NCBI GenBank assembly: GCA_963989245.1
Contig: OZ022342.1
Span: 39,856,942 to 39,920,941, forward strand
Direction: 5' to 3'
Source: Nansenia antarctica
Taxonomy: Eukaryota; Chordata; Actinopteri; Argentiniformes; Microstomatidae
Length of the DNA stretch: 64,000 nt
The first letter of the stretch is position 1. Each line of letters opens with the position of its first letter. The notes under the pieces were generated by a model. The model was not told where the DNA came from and did not search any database. It was given only the letters and a program-made list of their open reading frames with translations. The position numbers and the translations under genes were made by a program. Positions 55,590 through 64,000 of this stretch are shown in pieces.

Positions 55590-55915
55590 TTCTGGACACC
55601 CCTCCAGAAGCCACGTCATCGTCTCGTCATCTAATACCTACAGACCATGCATCCCGTTGGGTGGGTGGTACACCGGGGAATCCAGGATAACATTGTCTGC
55701 GGTTTGGTACTCTGCACCACACTCGCACGACGCATTTGGGGCCAAGCCTCATCTGTGCATTGATGAGCGGAAACGCCCGACGCCGTTCCGGAGACGATTG
55801 AGCCTCACCCAGGACAGCCTTGGCAAGTCCATCCCGAGGGGCTCAGGGCCGGCGACTGGGATGTGGTCGCGGAGTTCGGAGGTGTTTGCCTCCCACTCCG
55901 CGGGCCACATATAAT
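55590..55915 (-). pseudogene. Non-LTR retroelement C-terminal fragment
   Basis: The minus-strand reading from 55913 gives MWPAEWEANTSELRDHIPVA, then GMDLPRLSWVRLNRLRNGVG, a stop, CECGAEYQTADNVIL and PPNGMHGL. This resembles the C-terminal region after RT in some LINEs, with a cysteine-containing CxCGxExQTxxHI-type motif. Stops break it. The RT itself is not next to it; the tandem array lies directly to the left. Confidence 0.55.
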
Positions 55916-55919
55916 CCGC

Positions 55920-56828
55920 ATATAAAATGTGGCTGGCTACTACTGTGATTCATACACGTTAAATGGCTCACAAACCATTAGCCACAATTAGACTATTTTC
56001 GAAAGCTTTGTGGCAGGAGCCAGGTTGAATCACCACACTGCTGGGCCTGAGGGGAGATAGATAGAGTGAGTAGAGGGAGGGCTAGATGTGTATAGTACTT
56101 ATATGTATAGTATGTACGCATATGCTAAATCAATGTATGTTTTTAAGCCACTGAAAGATTAGCGATAATATGATTTATGCTGTATGATCAGCGAATGCCA
56201 CTAGTGTTATTGAAGTAGGGTCTTACAAGTATCTGTAATACTGGATCTGTAATACTGGATCTGTAATACTGGATCTGCAGTGACATCCAAGTGTCATCCA
56301 AGCATCATCGGTATCCTATTCCCTGTGTCAAAGGTGTGTTTCCTTTATTTCTCCATCAAAATTCTAAATCTGAACCCGTGAAATAATAAAAGAAAAAACT
56401 CACGAGGTCGTAAAACGACTGACATAGGCATATCGGACAACAAATGTGTGTGCCTTATTTTCATGTCAGAATACTGCAAGTAGCAATTACTGTTGCATTT
56501 GTGTCATGTTCTGGTTGAGAGGGCAGGGTTCCATTCTTAGACTTGTATAACCATCATGTCACACTTGACTTATCAACTTGATCTCCCGCTACGTGAGAAT
56601 GAAATACACATAATTGGCATGACAAGTGACATTACATGGATGAGAAGCTTGGAGACTATGCAAAATACATGCACACGACAGCTTTTTAGACATGCTTGCG
56701 TGTGTACAGGCAATGTAAAGCATATTGACTTTGTGACCATTTAGTATCTTTCTCTCACAGGTAAATGTTTTCCATTCAGGCCATAAGCTCTACAGGCTGT
56801 TTTAAGTGTATTTATGGTTACAGTAACC
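55920..56828. other. Non-coding stretch
   Basis: A 15-bp unit (GTAATACTGGATCT) is repeated three times near 56235-56278. No gene was recognised. Confidence 0.4.
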
Positions 56829-59800
56829 TTAATAATAATAATAATAATGGATTGTATTTATAAAGCACTTTACATTCCAAGAATCTCAAAGTGCTACAGT
56901 CAATAAAAGAAATAAAAACAGCACAACACAATAAAGATCACTAAAAACATCAAAAGCAGAAAGGTTAAAAAGACACTGTGGCATAAAACTAAAGAAAAAA
57001 AAATACAAATCTGGCTACTGGAACGCTTTGTTAAAAAGATGAGTCTTAAGTCCGCTCTTAAAAGAGTCGACCGACTGTGGTGCTCTCAGGTGGGCAGGGA
57101 GGGCGTTCCACAGTTCGGGGGCGATGGAGCAGAAGGCCCGGTCTCCCATGGAGCGGAGGTGGGTTTTGGTGGGTTTGAGGAGGTTTGCATTTGATGAGCG
57201 GAGAGTGCGAGTGGAGAGGCTGTGGGATTTGACCAGGTCCTTGAGGTAAGGGGGTGCGTTGCCGTAAATGCATTGATGAGTTAACAGTGAGATTTTGTAA
57301 ATGATCCGAGAGGAGATGGGAAGCCAGTGTAGTGAGTGGAGGATGGGTGTGATGTGATCGTATTTGCGCACTCTCATCAGGATCCTAGCAGCGCTGTTCT
57401 GAATGTACTGGAGCTTCTGAAGGCTCTTGCTAGGGATCCCGATGAGAAGTGCGTTGCAGTAGTCGAGCCTGGAGGAGACAAAGGCATGGACTAACTTCTC
57501 GGCATCGGGCAAAGACAGGGTGGGGCGGAGTTTTGCTATATTTCTAAGATGGAAGAATGACGTTTTGGATATGTGTTTAATGTGGGCCTCGTAGTTGAGG
57601 TGGGGGTCCATTCGAACACCAAGGTTGGTGACGACGGATGACAGAGGGATAACCTGTCCAGAGAAAGTGATGCTTGTTATGGGGGATGATTTAACCTGGT
57701 GAGGGGTGCCGATGAGGATGGCTTCTGTTTTGCAGCTATTTAATTGGAGGAAGTTAACTCTCATCCACGCCTTTATCTCCTCCAGGCAGATGGTGAGTGC
57801 AGATGAGGTTGACTGAGGGGTTGGGTCCAGTTTAATGTAGAGTTGTGTGTCGTCAGCATAGCAATGGTAGGGGATACCATGCTTGCTGATGACACGGCCG
57901 AGGGGTAACATGTACAGGGTGAAGAGGGTGGGTCCGAGTACGGATCCTTGGGGGACACCACAGGTGACAGGCTGGGTCCGGGACTTTGCACCCCCCAAGG
58001 AGATGCACTCGGTGCGTTCGGAAAGATAGGATGTGAACCAGTCCAGAACAGTGTAACAGAGTCCAATAGTGGAGTGAAGGCGGTCTAGGAGGATGGTGTG
58101 GTCGACGGTGTCAAAGGCGGCTGTGAGGTCCAGGAGGATGAGGAGAGAAGGAGAGCCGGCATCGGCTGCCATGAGAATGTCATTTGTCACCCTGACCAGT
58201 GCTGTTTCAGTGCTATGGGCGGAGCGGAAACCAGACTGGAATTTTTCTGCAATGTTATTGCTGCTGAGGTGATGTTGGAGTTGGGTGGCGACTATTTTCT
58301 CCAGGACCTTGGAGAGGAACGGGAGGTTAGAAATGGGTCTGTAGTTTGCGAGGGTATCCGGGTCTAGGGTCGGTTTCTTAAGAAGGGGAGTAATGATGGC
58401 TGTTTTCAGAGCTGATGGGACATGGCCAGACAGTAGGGAGTGATTGATGGTTTTGGTGATCAAGGGGCTTATGGCTTGGATGTTCAGTTTGACGAGTGCT
58501 GTGGGAAGGGGGTCCAGGGTGCAGGTGGAAGGTTTCATGCGACTGATAATTTTCTCGACTTCATGCTGTGTAGTGGGGGAAAAGCAGTGGAGAGGCTGGG
58601 GCGGCCCAGGCTGTGGGCTGGCAGTCGGGGCAGATGGAGTAGGTGTGGCAGAGAGGGAGGAGCGAATAGTGTCAACTTTTGTTCTGAAGAACGAAAGGAA
58701 GTTGTTACATTGTTCAGTTGTGGTTGTTTTGTTTGTGGGAATTCGTGGTTTCAGGAAGTGATTTATTGTTGAGAAAAGCTGCTTTGAGTTGCCGGGACTG
58801 TTGTTGATGATGTTTGAGTAGAAGTTTGCCTGCGCCTCCCTGAGGGACTTAGAGTAGGCCTTTTGATGATCCCTGTAGGCCATTTTATGGACTGTAAGTT
58901 CCGAGGCAATGAACCGCCGCTCCAGGACACGCCCAGCCGCCTTCATTTTCCGAAGCTCGCTGGTGAACCAGGGAGCTGAACGAGAAAAGGAAACAGTTCG
59001 AGTTTGTAGTGGGGCATGGGTGTCCAGGAGGCTGCTCAGGGATGTATTGTAGAATGCCACCGATTCAGTAGCTGATGAATGGGTGGCAGAGGAGAGATGA
59101 TTTAGGTCTGAAGTCAGGGTTTCTGGGTTTATGCGTTTCAGATTTCTGAAGTGTATTTGGCGTTTTGGTTTGGTATGGGAGGGAGGGAAAGGTAGAACCA
59201 TGGAAATGACCTTGTGGTCGGACACTCCCATTTCATAGGCAACTAGGTTGCTGACCGGGGTGGTGGTGTCAGTGATGACCAAGTCCAGTGTGTGGCCCTT
59301 CCTGTGAGTAGGGACATGGACATGTTGTGAGAGGTTGAGGCAGTCGAGGAGTTGCAGGAATTCACGAGCAAAGGGGCAGGAGGGATTGTCAACGTGGATA
59401 TTTGCGTCACCAAGAACTACGATATTGGAAGATGAAGTGCAGAGTGATGTGAGAAGGTCATGTATTTCTGAGATGAAGACTGAATTTGGTTTAAGTTTAG
59501 GTGGCCGGTAGATGAGTAATAATGTCATGGAAAAAGGTGGTTTACATTTAACAGCAAGGCATTCAAATGAAGATGGTGAGGGGAGGGGGAGGGGTGTTAT
59601 TTCCAGCTCATTTTTATGAAAAATGGCTAAGCCGCCACCCACCCGACCAGTACTGCGGGCTTTCTGAGTATAGCTATAGCCAGGTGGACAGGCTATATTC
59701 AGGCTAGAATAAACCTCAGGCTAGTGCCAGGTTTCACTAAGACACATCAGGTCTAAGCCCTTGTCCAGAATATGTTCATTTATGAGTGGTGCTTTAAGAG

Positions 59801-60041
59801 TAAGTGATTGGGTGTTAAAAAGCTCTATTTTGACTGTTGGTAAGGTGGTGAGTCTCTGTAGTGGAATGACAACACGAAAATCCACTCCACGTTTTTCATG
59901 CTGCTGCTTGGGTTGTGCTCTCGCGGTGATTCCGTTGCTACAAACTCCAGACGCGACAGTGTTCTGATGACGTGAAACAGATGCGACGGAGCGCTCAGCT
60001 GAGCGGATGGATGGTATGTTGTGACCGGTCTGACAGTACAC
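56829..60041 (-). mobile_element. L2-type LINE, 5'-truncated, nearly intact ORF2
   Basis: On the minus strand ORF2 (60041-57015) is followed by a 3' end with AGCACTTTGAGATTCTTGGA, GTAAAGTGCTTTATAAATAC and an (ATT)n tail at 56833-56848. This 3' end is the standard fish L2 tail. No ORF1 was found upstream of 60041, so the copy is probably 5'-truncated. Confidence 0.88.
57015..60041 (-). pseudogene. L2 LINE ORF2 (endonuclease-RT), single in-frame TAG
   Basis: One frame runs from 60041 to 57015 on the minus strand, about 1008 codons, interrupted only by TAG at 59721-59723 just after CLSETWH. The part after the stop has 875 residues from its first methionine (59642). Residue positions in that part: endonuclease GDANIH (78-83) and SDHKVIS (141-147), RT motif A LLDLTAAFDTVDH (Asp 505), motif B GVPQGSVLGP (562-571) and motif C YADD (595-598), then the thumb and a C-terminal region ending THLFNKAFQ. 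All RT catalytic residues are present. The length matches L2 ORF2. The upstream part has the endonuclease N-terminus (ELFNTQSLTLKAPLINEHIL). Confidence 0.9.
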
Positions 60042-61134
60042 AAACTGACGACCTTAAATACCTTGTACATATTCCCATCAAATACCATCAAATCACTTCC
60101 TACAAATCCCTACATTTGGTGGTCATTATTGGCTATTGCCTATGAGGCTTTGGAACTATTCGCTAAGCCTAGAGGTACTGTACATGTGATTCCTTATTGT
60201 ACATATCCTATTCCTGTTTCTTCAGAACGCTGTCATGCTACTGAATCATGTTGTCATTGTTGTGCCACATTGCTATTGCTGTAAGTGAGGGGAAAAGGGT
60301 TGCACCAACGGCTATTATATAGACCTAATACCACCAATAAGCTCTGCAATGTGAGAGAAAGAAGCTCTCCAGCATCTGGAATAGTCACAACCCTTCGTGG
60401 CAGCAAACTGGGTGTATACATTTCAAAAATACTTCTCATACCAAGCCTGTTGCTTTTCAGAGACATTTTTACAGTCATACATAGCCTCCTCTCCTCCCCC
60501 AGAAGCTCTTCTCTCGGTCATTGCTGTAAAAGAGAACAATATGATCTACCTCTGGTAACATAAATCAGATAACCAATTAGGAGGTTATCTGGAGCATGTA
60601 TATATGCATAACAGAAAGTGTTCTACACTTTTGGCTCTACACTCCAATCATAGAGATTCTCAGCTTTTATTTGATGGTGTTTATATTGCTTTCAGCATTC
60701 AGAAATGACTAACTACTAATTTACTAACTACTAATTATTACAAATGATTATGTTCATGCATAGTCTCCTATTTTTTACCCACAAGTAAGGGGGCATATTT
60801 TCAAATTGTCCAAATCAAGGACTCATGTTTAGTATTTGGTTGCCAATCATTTGCAAGGAATAAACACCAACAGTCTGCGACCCATTGAGCCCACTAGACA
60901 TTGTGTATCTTCTCTGGTAATGCAGCCATCTTCCATTGTTGTTTGTTTTGAGATTGTTTTGCCTACAATCTTATCATTAGAAAATTAAATACATGTCCAA
61001 TTGGATTTAAGTCATGAGATTGACTTGGCTAGTCCAGACCTTTCCACTTTTTTCACCATCCAATGAATTTGGAGGCATTTTGCTTGCAGAAACCTCTTTT
61101 CTCTACACTTTAGAATGTATTCCGCAATCATCAA
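60042..61134. other. Non-coding stretch
   Basis: TTTTATTTGATGGTGTTTAT, then ATTGCTTTCAGCA at about 60666-60698 repeats 55351-55383 almost exactly. The sequence at 60780-61110 resembles the 3' flank of degraded Tc1-type elements but shows no transposase I can defend. Confidence 0.4.
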
Positions 61135-61138
61135 TTAA

Positions 61139-61944
61139 CACTAGAACAGCTGTGAGTACAAATGTCTACCTTTGCACTAAATCAAATTTCAGGACCCACC
61201 TTTCATGACTTTTCCTAGATATGTGCGTTCTACCACCGTTTGCGCTAGTATTTGGCTGCCATCTTTTTTTTCCAAGGCTGCTCTTCCATATCAGCAGAGG
61301 TCGAAGGGGGACACACACTGTGCTGGATGTGCTGAATTAGATTCAGTGAATAAGATTGATATTTGTAACATAATGTGTTTATATACAAGCTATATATAGC
61401 AATAGTGATACATAAGATATGTATATGTACAGACAGTTATGAAAATAAAACAATGTACAGTATATCTCCCAGTATGTCTCCCAATCCCATTTGAAATGTT
61501 GGAGCTGAAGCTGGCTTTCACAGCGGGGTTTACCCAAGTTACATACGCAATAGTGATAAGATATTATGATATGTGTATGTACAGTTATGAGTGATAAACT
61601 GTACAGTATGTCTCACAGTTGTGTGTTGCATGCTATAGCTACCGCAGCAAAGTAATTGCAGTAGCCTACATTTGATGTGTTTCTGTAATCATCAAAGAAT
61701 TTTCATGCAACATGGAACAAATACAATTATATTTATAATATAGTATTTCATATATTGATAATGTTCTGCTGCCGCAGAAACTTGATCAAAGTCGCCTGAA
61801 ATTACGTGCGTTGTGCATTCAATGACACTATTTACAGCGCTGTCAATTTTCAAATAATGCAATAAACTATATACTGTATATGAATTCACAGAAACACAGA
61901 AATGATCATCATGAATAGAAACACGCTCTTAGGAACTATTAGTG
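61139..61944. mobile_element. Possible degraded piggyBac-type relic
   Basis: TTAA at 61135-61138 is followed by CACTAGAACAGC, and ATTAGTG is followed by TTAA at 61945-61948. The left end matches the piggyBac copies at 27509 and 35854, but the right end agrees only in the terminal CACTA. The interior has no transposase. Confidence 0.35.
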
Positions 61945-62025
61945 TTAAAGGAGCACAGTCTAATACTGTGCTACTGAGATGCTAACCCGCGGACTCTGGT
62001 TGACGCGCCGTGCGTTCTAGTTTGA

Positions 62026-62319
62026 TGTGTTCTGTTGGTTATACACGATCCGTAGTCATTGGTTTGCTGCACAAAAAACCTTTATTGCGTACGAATGTGC
62101 CACATTCCATTTGGCTTAATCACTGGTATAAAAACGATAACAACAACAAACTCAGCGCCATTGCGGTCAAACCTATTTGCCCTTCCGGGGTCAACACCTG
62201 ACGATAACAACAATTGTACTACCTTATAAAGACCTGCCTCAGGTATTGTGACAGCGCCACCCCATGCCCACACAGTGAATTACCACACATATGACAGGAC
62301 CATATTTGGCTCTTACACA
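62026..62319 (-). repeat. 3' LTR of a BEL/Pao element
   Basis: On the minus strand a purine-rich tract (AATTAGGGGCCGG) is followed by TGTGTAAGAGCC, and the LTR ends in CAGAACACA near 62026. It contains TTTATAAGG (TATA-like, about 62222) and GCAATAAAGG (poly(A) signal, about 62080). Boundaries are provisional because the partner LTR lies outside the window. Confidence 0.55.
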
Positions 62320-62428
62320 CCGGCCCCTAATTGTTACTGGCACCGACATAACAATTTAAACAAAATACCATGAAAGGAGCACACGTTATAACAGACCACA
62401 ACCAATATAAAGTACAGACAAAACAAAT

Positions 62429-64000
62429 TTACCCTTCATGTAACAAACAAAGTTTCGTCACTGGCCTTTCAATTGTACTTGATTTGGTCTGTAATCTCAC
62501 AGAACGTACCAGCCCCTGTTTGTCTGGAAAAACCTCTATAACCTTGCCTAGTGGCCAAGAACCACGAGGAGCTGAGGAATCCATAATAACAACGATATCT
62601 CCCGCTGTCAAACTCCTTTTCTTCTGGTTCCATTTTTGCCTCTCCTGGAGCAAGGGCAAGTACTCCCGTATCCATCTCTTCCAGAAAAGATCCGAGAGGT
62701 ACTGAACTTGTCGCCATCGTCTTCTCACATATTGGTCCTGAGGATCAAACACTCCAGGTGGTAAGGCGGGTTTACCCTTCAAGAGAAGAAGATGGTTGGG
62801 CGTGAGTGGTTCCAGGTCATCGGGTTCCTCCGAGAGCTTGGTAATTGGCCGATCATTCAAAATGGCCTCCACTTCACACAACACCGTATGCAGTCCATCA
62901 TCATCCAACGTTTGCTGACGTAGGACAGAGCTGAGAACTCTTCTCACCAGACGGATCATTCTTTCCCACACCCCACCATGGTGTGAACCTGCTGGTGGGT
63001 TAAAACTCCAACGGATTCCAACCTGCGACAGAACTCCTTGAATTCTCTCATGACTCAATGCAGCCAGAGCCCCCTTCAGTTCTCTCTCTGCCCCAACGAA
63101 GTTGGTACCGTTGTCTGACCTTAGGTGGACCACCTGTCCTCTCCTGCTAATAAAACGCCGCAAAGCATTGATGCAAGCATCCGTTTCCAATGAAACAGCT
63201 ACCTCCAGATGTATAGCCCTGCTTGCCATACAGGTAAATATAACTCCGTACCGCTTACAAATTGATCTTCCCCTCCTTACTTCGACGGGTCCAAAGTAAT
63301 CCACTCCAGTGTTGGTAAACGGTGGTAGATCTGGAAGGATTCTCTCCTTAGGGAGATCTGCCATCTTTTGCTCCACTGCTCTTCCATTGTAGCGTTTACA
63401 AAATCCACAGTCAGAAATAATCTTCCTGACAGCCGAATTGGCGTTGGTGATCCAAAACCTCCTCCTCACCTTGGACAGTGTGTGAACCCGCCCTCCATGA
63501 CCCAGATTTTGATGCACATGCTTGAGAATGAGCGTAGATACATATTGATCTTTGGAGAGAATGAGCGGATGTTTGGATTCCTCAGGCATTGCTCCTCTGC
63601 TCAGTCTTCCACCAACCCTCAAAAGGCCATCCTCCAAAGTAGGATCCAGCTTAAATATTGGACTCTGGCGACTCACTGTGGCTCTCTTAGATGACAAAGC
63701 AGCAATCTCCTCACTGAATCTCTGCCGCTGGCAATACTGTATGATGGCAACCTCTGCTCCTAGTAAATCCTCTAGCATCAAACCGCGACTTGCGGACATT
63801 GCCGTGACCCCTTGTCCTTGCACCTTTCTCAGGTTACTGCGTTCCAACAACATGGCTTTTAGCCTGAGAAACCAGGCAACTGATGTTTTGAGCCTCCTCC
63901 AATCAGAAAAGTAGGCAATGAGATGGTCAGTAGGACTCGACACGTCACTTATGGCATTTACTGTTGCCTCCTTTCTGATTTCCTGGTCATTAGGGTCCAC
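62429..64000 (-). CDS. BEL/Pao Pol, integrase region, continues past window end
   Basis: An uninterrupted minus-strand frame of 523 codons, cut by the window edge at 64000. It would insert element cDNA into the genome. Residue positions count from the window edge. Residues 1-130 are the linker after RNase H (LGAEVAIIQYCQR; DGLLRVGGRLSR at 124-135). The HHCC zinc motif follows (H163, H168, C198, C201; HQNLGHGG). The DDE core has D234 (GVDYFGP), D296 (LRSDNGTNFVGAE) and E346 (HHGGVWERMI); the wide D-E spacing is usual for BEL/Pao. The C-terminal DUF5641-like region (LTPNHLLLLKG, RRRWRQVQYLSDLFWKRW, GDIVVIMD) is also typical. The LTR lies about 110 bases downstream. No stop or lost catalytic residue is seen, so the parent may be young. 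Confidence 0.92.
   Translation of the reverse strand: MDPNDQEIRKEATVNAISDVSSPTDHLIAYFSDWRRLKTSVAWFLRLKAMLLERSNLRKVQGQGVTAMSASRGLMLEDLLGAEVAIIQYCQRQRFSEEIAALSSKRATVSRQSPIFKLDPTLEDGLLRVGGRLSRGAMPEESKHPLILSKDQYVSTLILKHVHQNLGHGGRVHTLSKVRRRFWITNANSAVRKIISDCGFCKRYNGRAVEQKMADLPKERILPDLPPFTNTGVDYFGPVEVRRGRSICKRYGVIFTCMASRAIHLEVAVSLETDACINALRRFISRRGQVVHLRSDNGTNFVGAERELKGALAALSHERIQGVLSQVGIRWSFNPPAGSHHGGVWERMIRLVRRVLSSVLRQQTLDDDGLHTVLCEVEAILNDRPITKLSEEPDDLEPLTPNHLLLLKGKPALPPGVFDPQDQYVRRRWRQVQYLSDLFWKRWIREYLPLLQERQKWNQKKRSLTAGDIVVIMDSSAPRGSWPLGKVIEVFPDKQGLVRSVRLQTKSSTIERPVTKLCLLHEG

Noticed and set aside
58098..58772. Forward open frames of 89-110 codons
   Set aside because: Antisense shadows of the L2 ORF2, rich in Gly and Glu as expected from the reverse of that reading.

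Overview
The window looks like repeat-rich, non-genic DNA from a teleost (ray-finned fish) nuclear genome. This rests on the repeats: Tc1/mariner, hAT, piggyBac and PIF/Harbinger DNA transposons, L2-, L1/Tx1- and RLE-type LINEs, tRNA-derived SINEs, a Gmr1-type Ty3/gypsy element and a BEL/Pao element side by side, with many (CA)n and (AT)n tracts. I see no host protein gene, no rRNA, no genuine tRNA and no CRISPR array. Almost every long open frame is transposon-derived or is a stop-free reading of a tandem repeat.

Layout. 1-6131: end of a Tc1 element, then a decayed L1/Tx1-type LINE split by a non-autonomous hAT element with an 8-bp target duplication (2375-3527) and by a Harbinger remnant that itself carries a hAT MITE (4974-5235). 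6511-6980: dead LINE RT fragment. 7101-11416: a hAT element with terminal repeats, a perfect 8-bp target duplication and an uninterrupted three-exon transposase of 805 codons. 11985-16856: a ~36-bp minisatellite into which a 4.7-kb L2-type LINE (SGNH-esterase ORF1, frameshifted ORF2) has inserted. 17306-24849: a 7.5-kb hAT-like element bounded by an 8-bp duplication. It contains a 79-bp-arm hairpin and a Gmr1-type retrotransposon (integrase upstream of RT) delimited by an AAGAA duplication.

25 kb-47 kb is mostly non-coding. It holds a piggyBac copy (27509-28745), MITEs, two SINEs, two arrays of the same ~18-bp minisatellite in opposite orientation (32 kb and 36 kb), two broken Tc1 elements, an RLE-type LINE (40317-42348) and a possible solo LTR. 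47.5-50.3 kb is another LINE, split by a 24/36-bp minisatellite and a SINE. 51545-55335 is a 3.8-kb pyrimidine-rich tandem array with a 1025-bp higher-order duplication. 56.8-60 kb is an L2 LINE whose ORF2 is broken by a single TAG. 62026 to the window end is the 3' part of a BEL/Pao element (integrase plus LTR).

Functionally these genes encode self-mobilisation enzymes: DDE transposases and integrases, and endonuclease/reverse transcriptases. On sequence alone only the 7.1-11.4 kb hAT element looks complete. The BEL/Pao integrase frame is open but leaves the window. I found no convincing undescribed gene system. The most interesting items are the intact hAT element, the Gmr1 element, the nested insertion history and the unusual tandem arrays.
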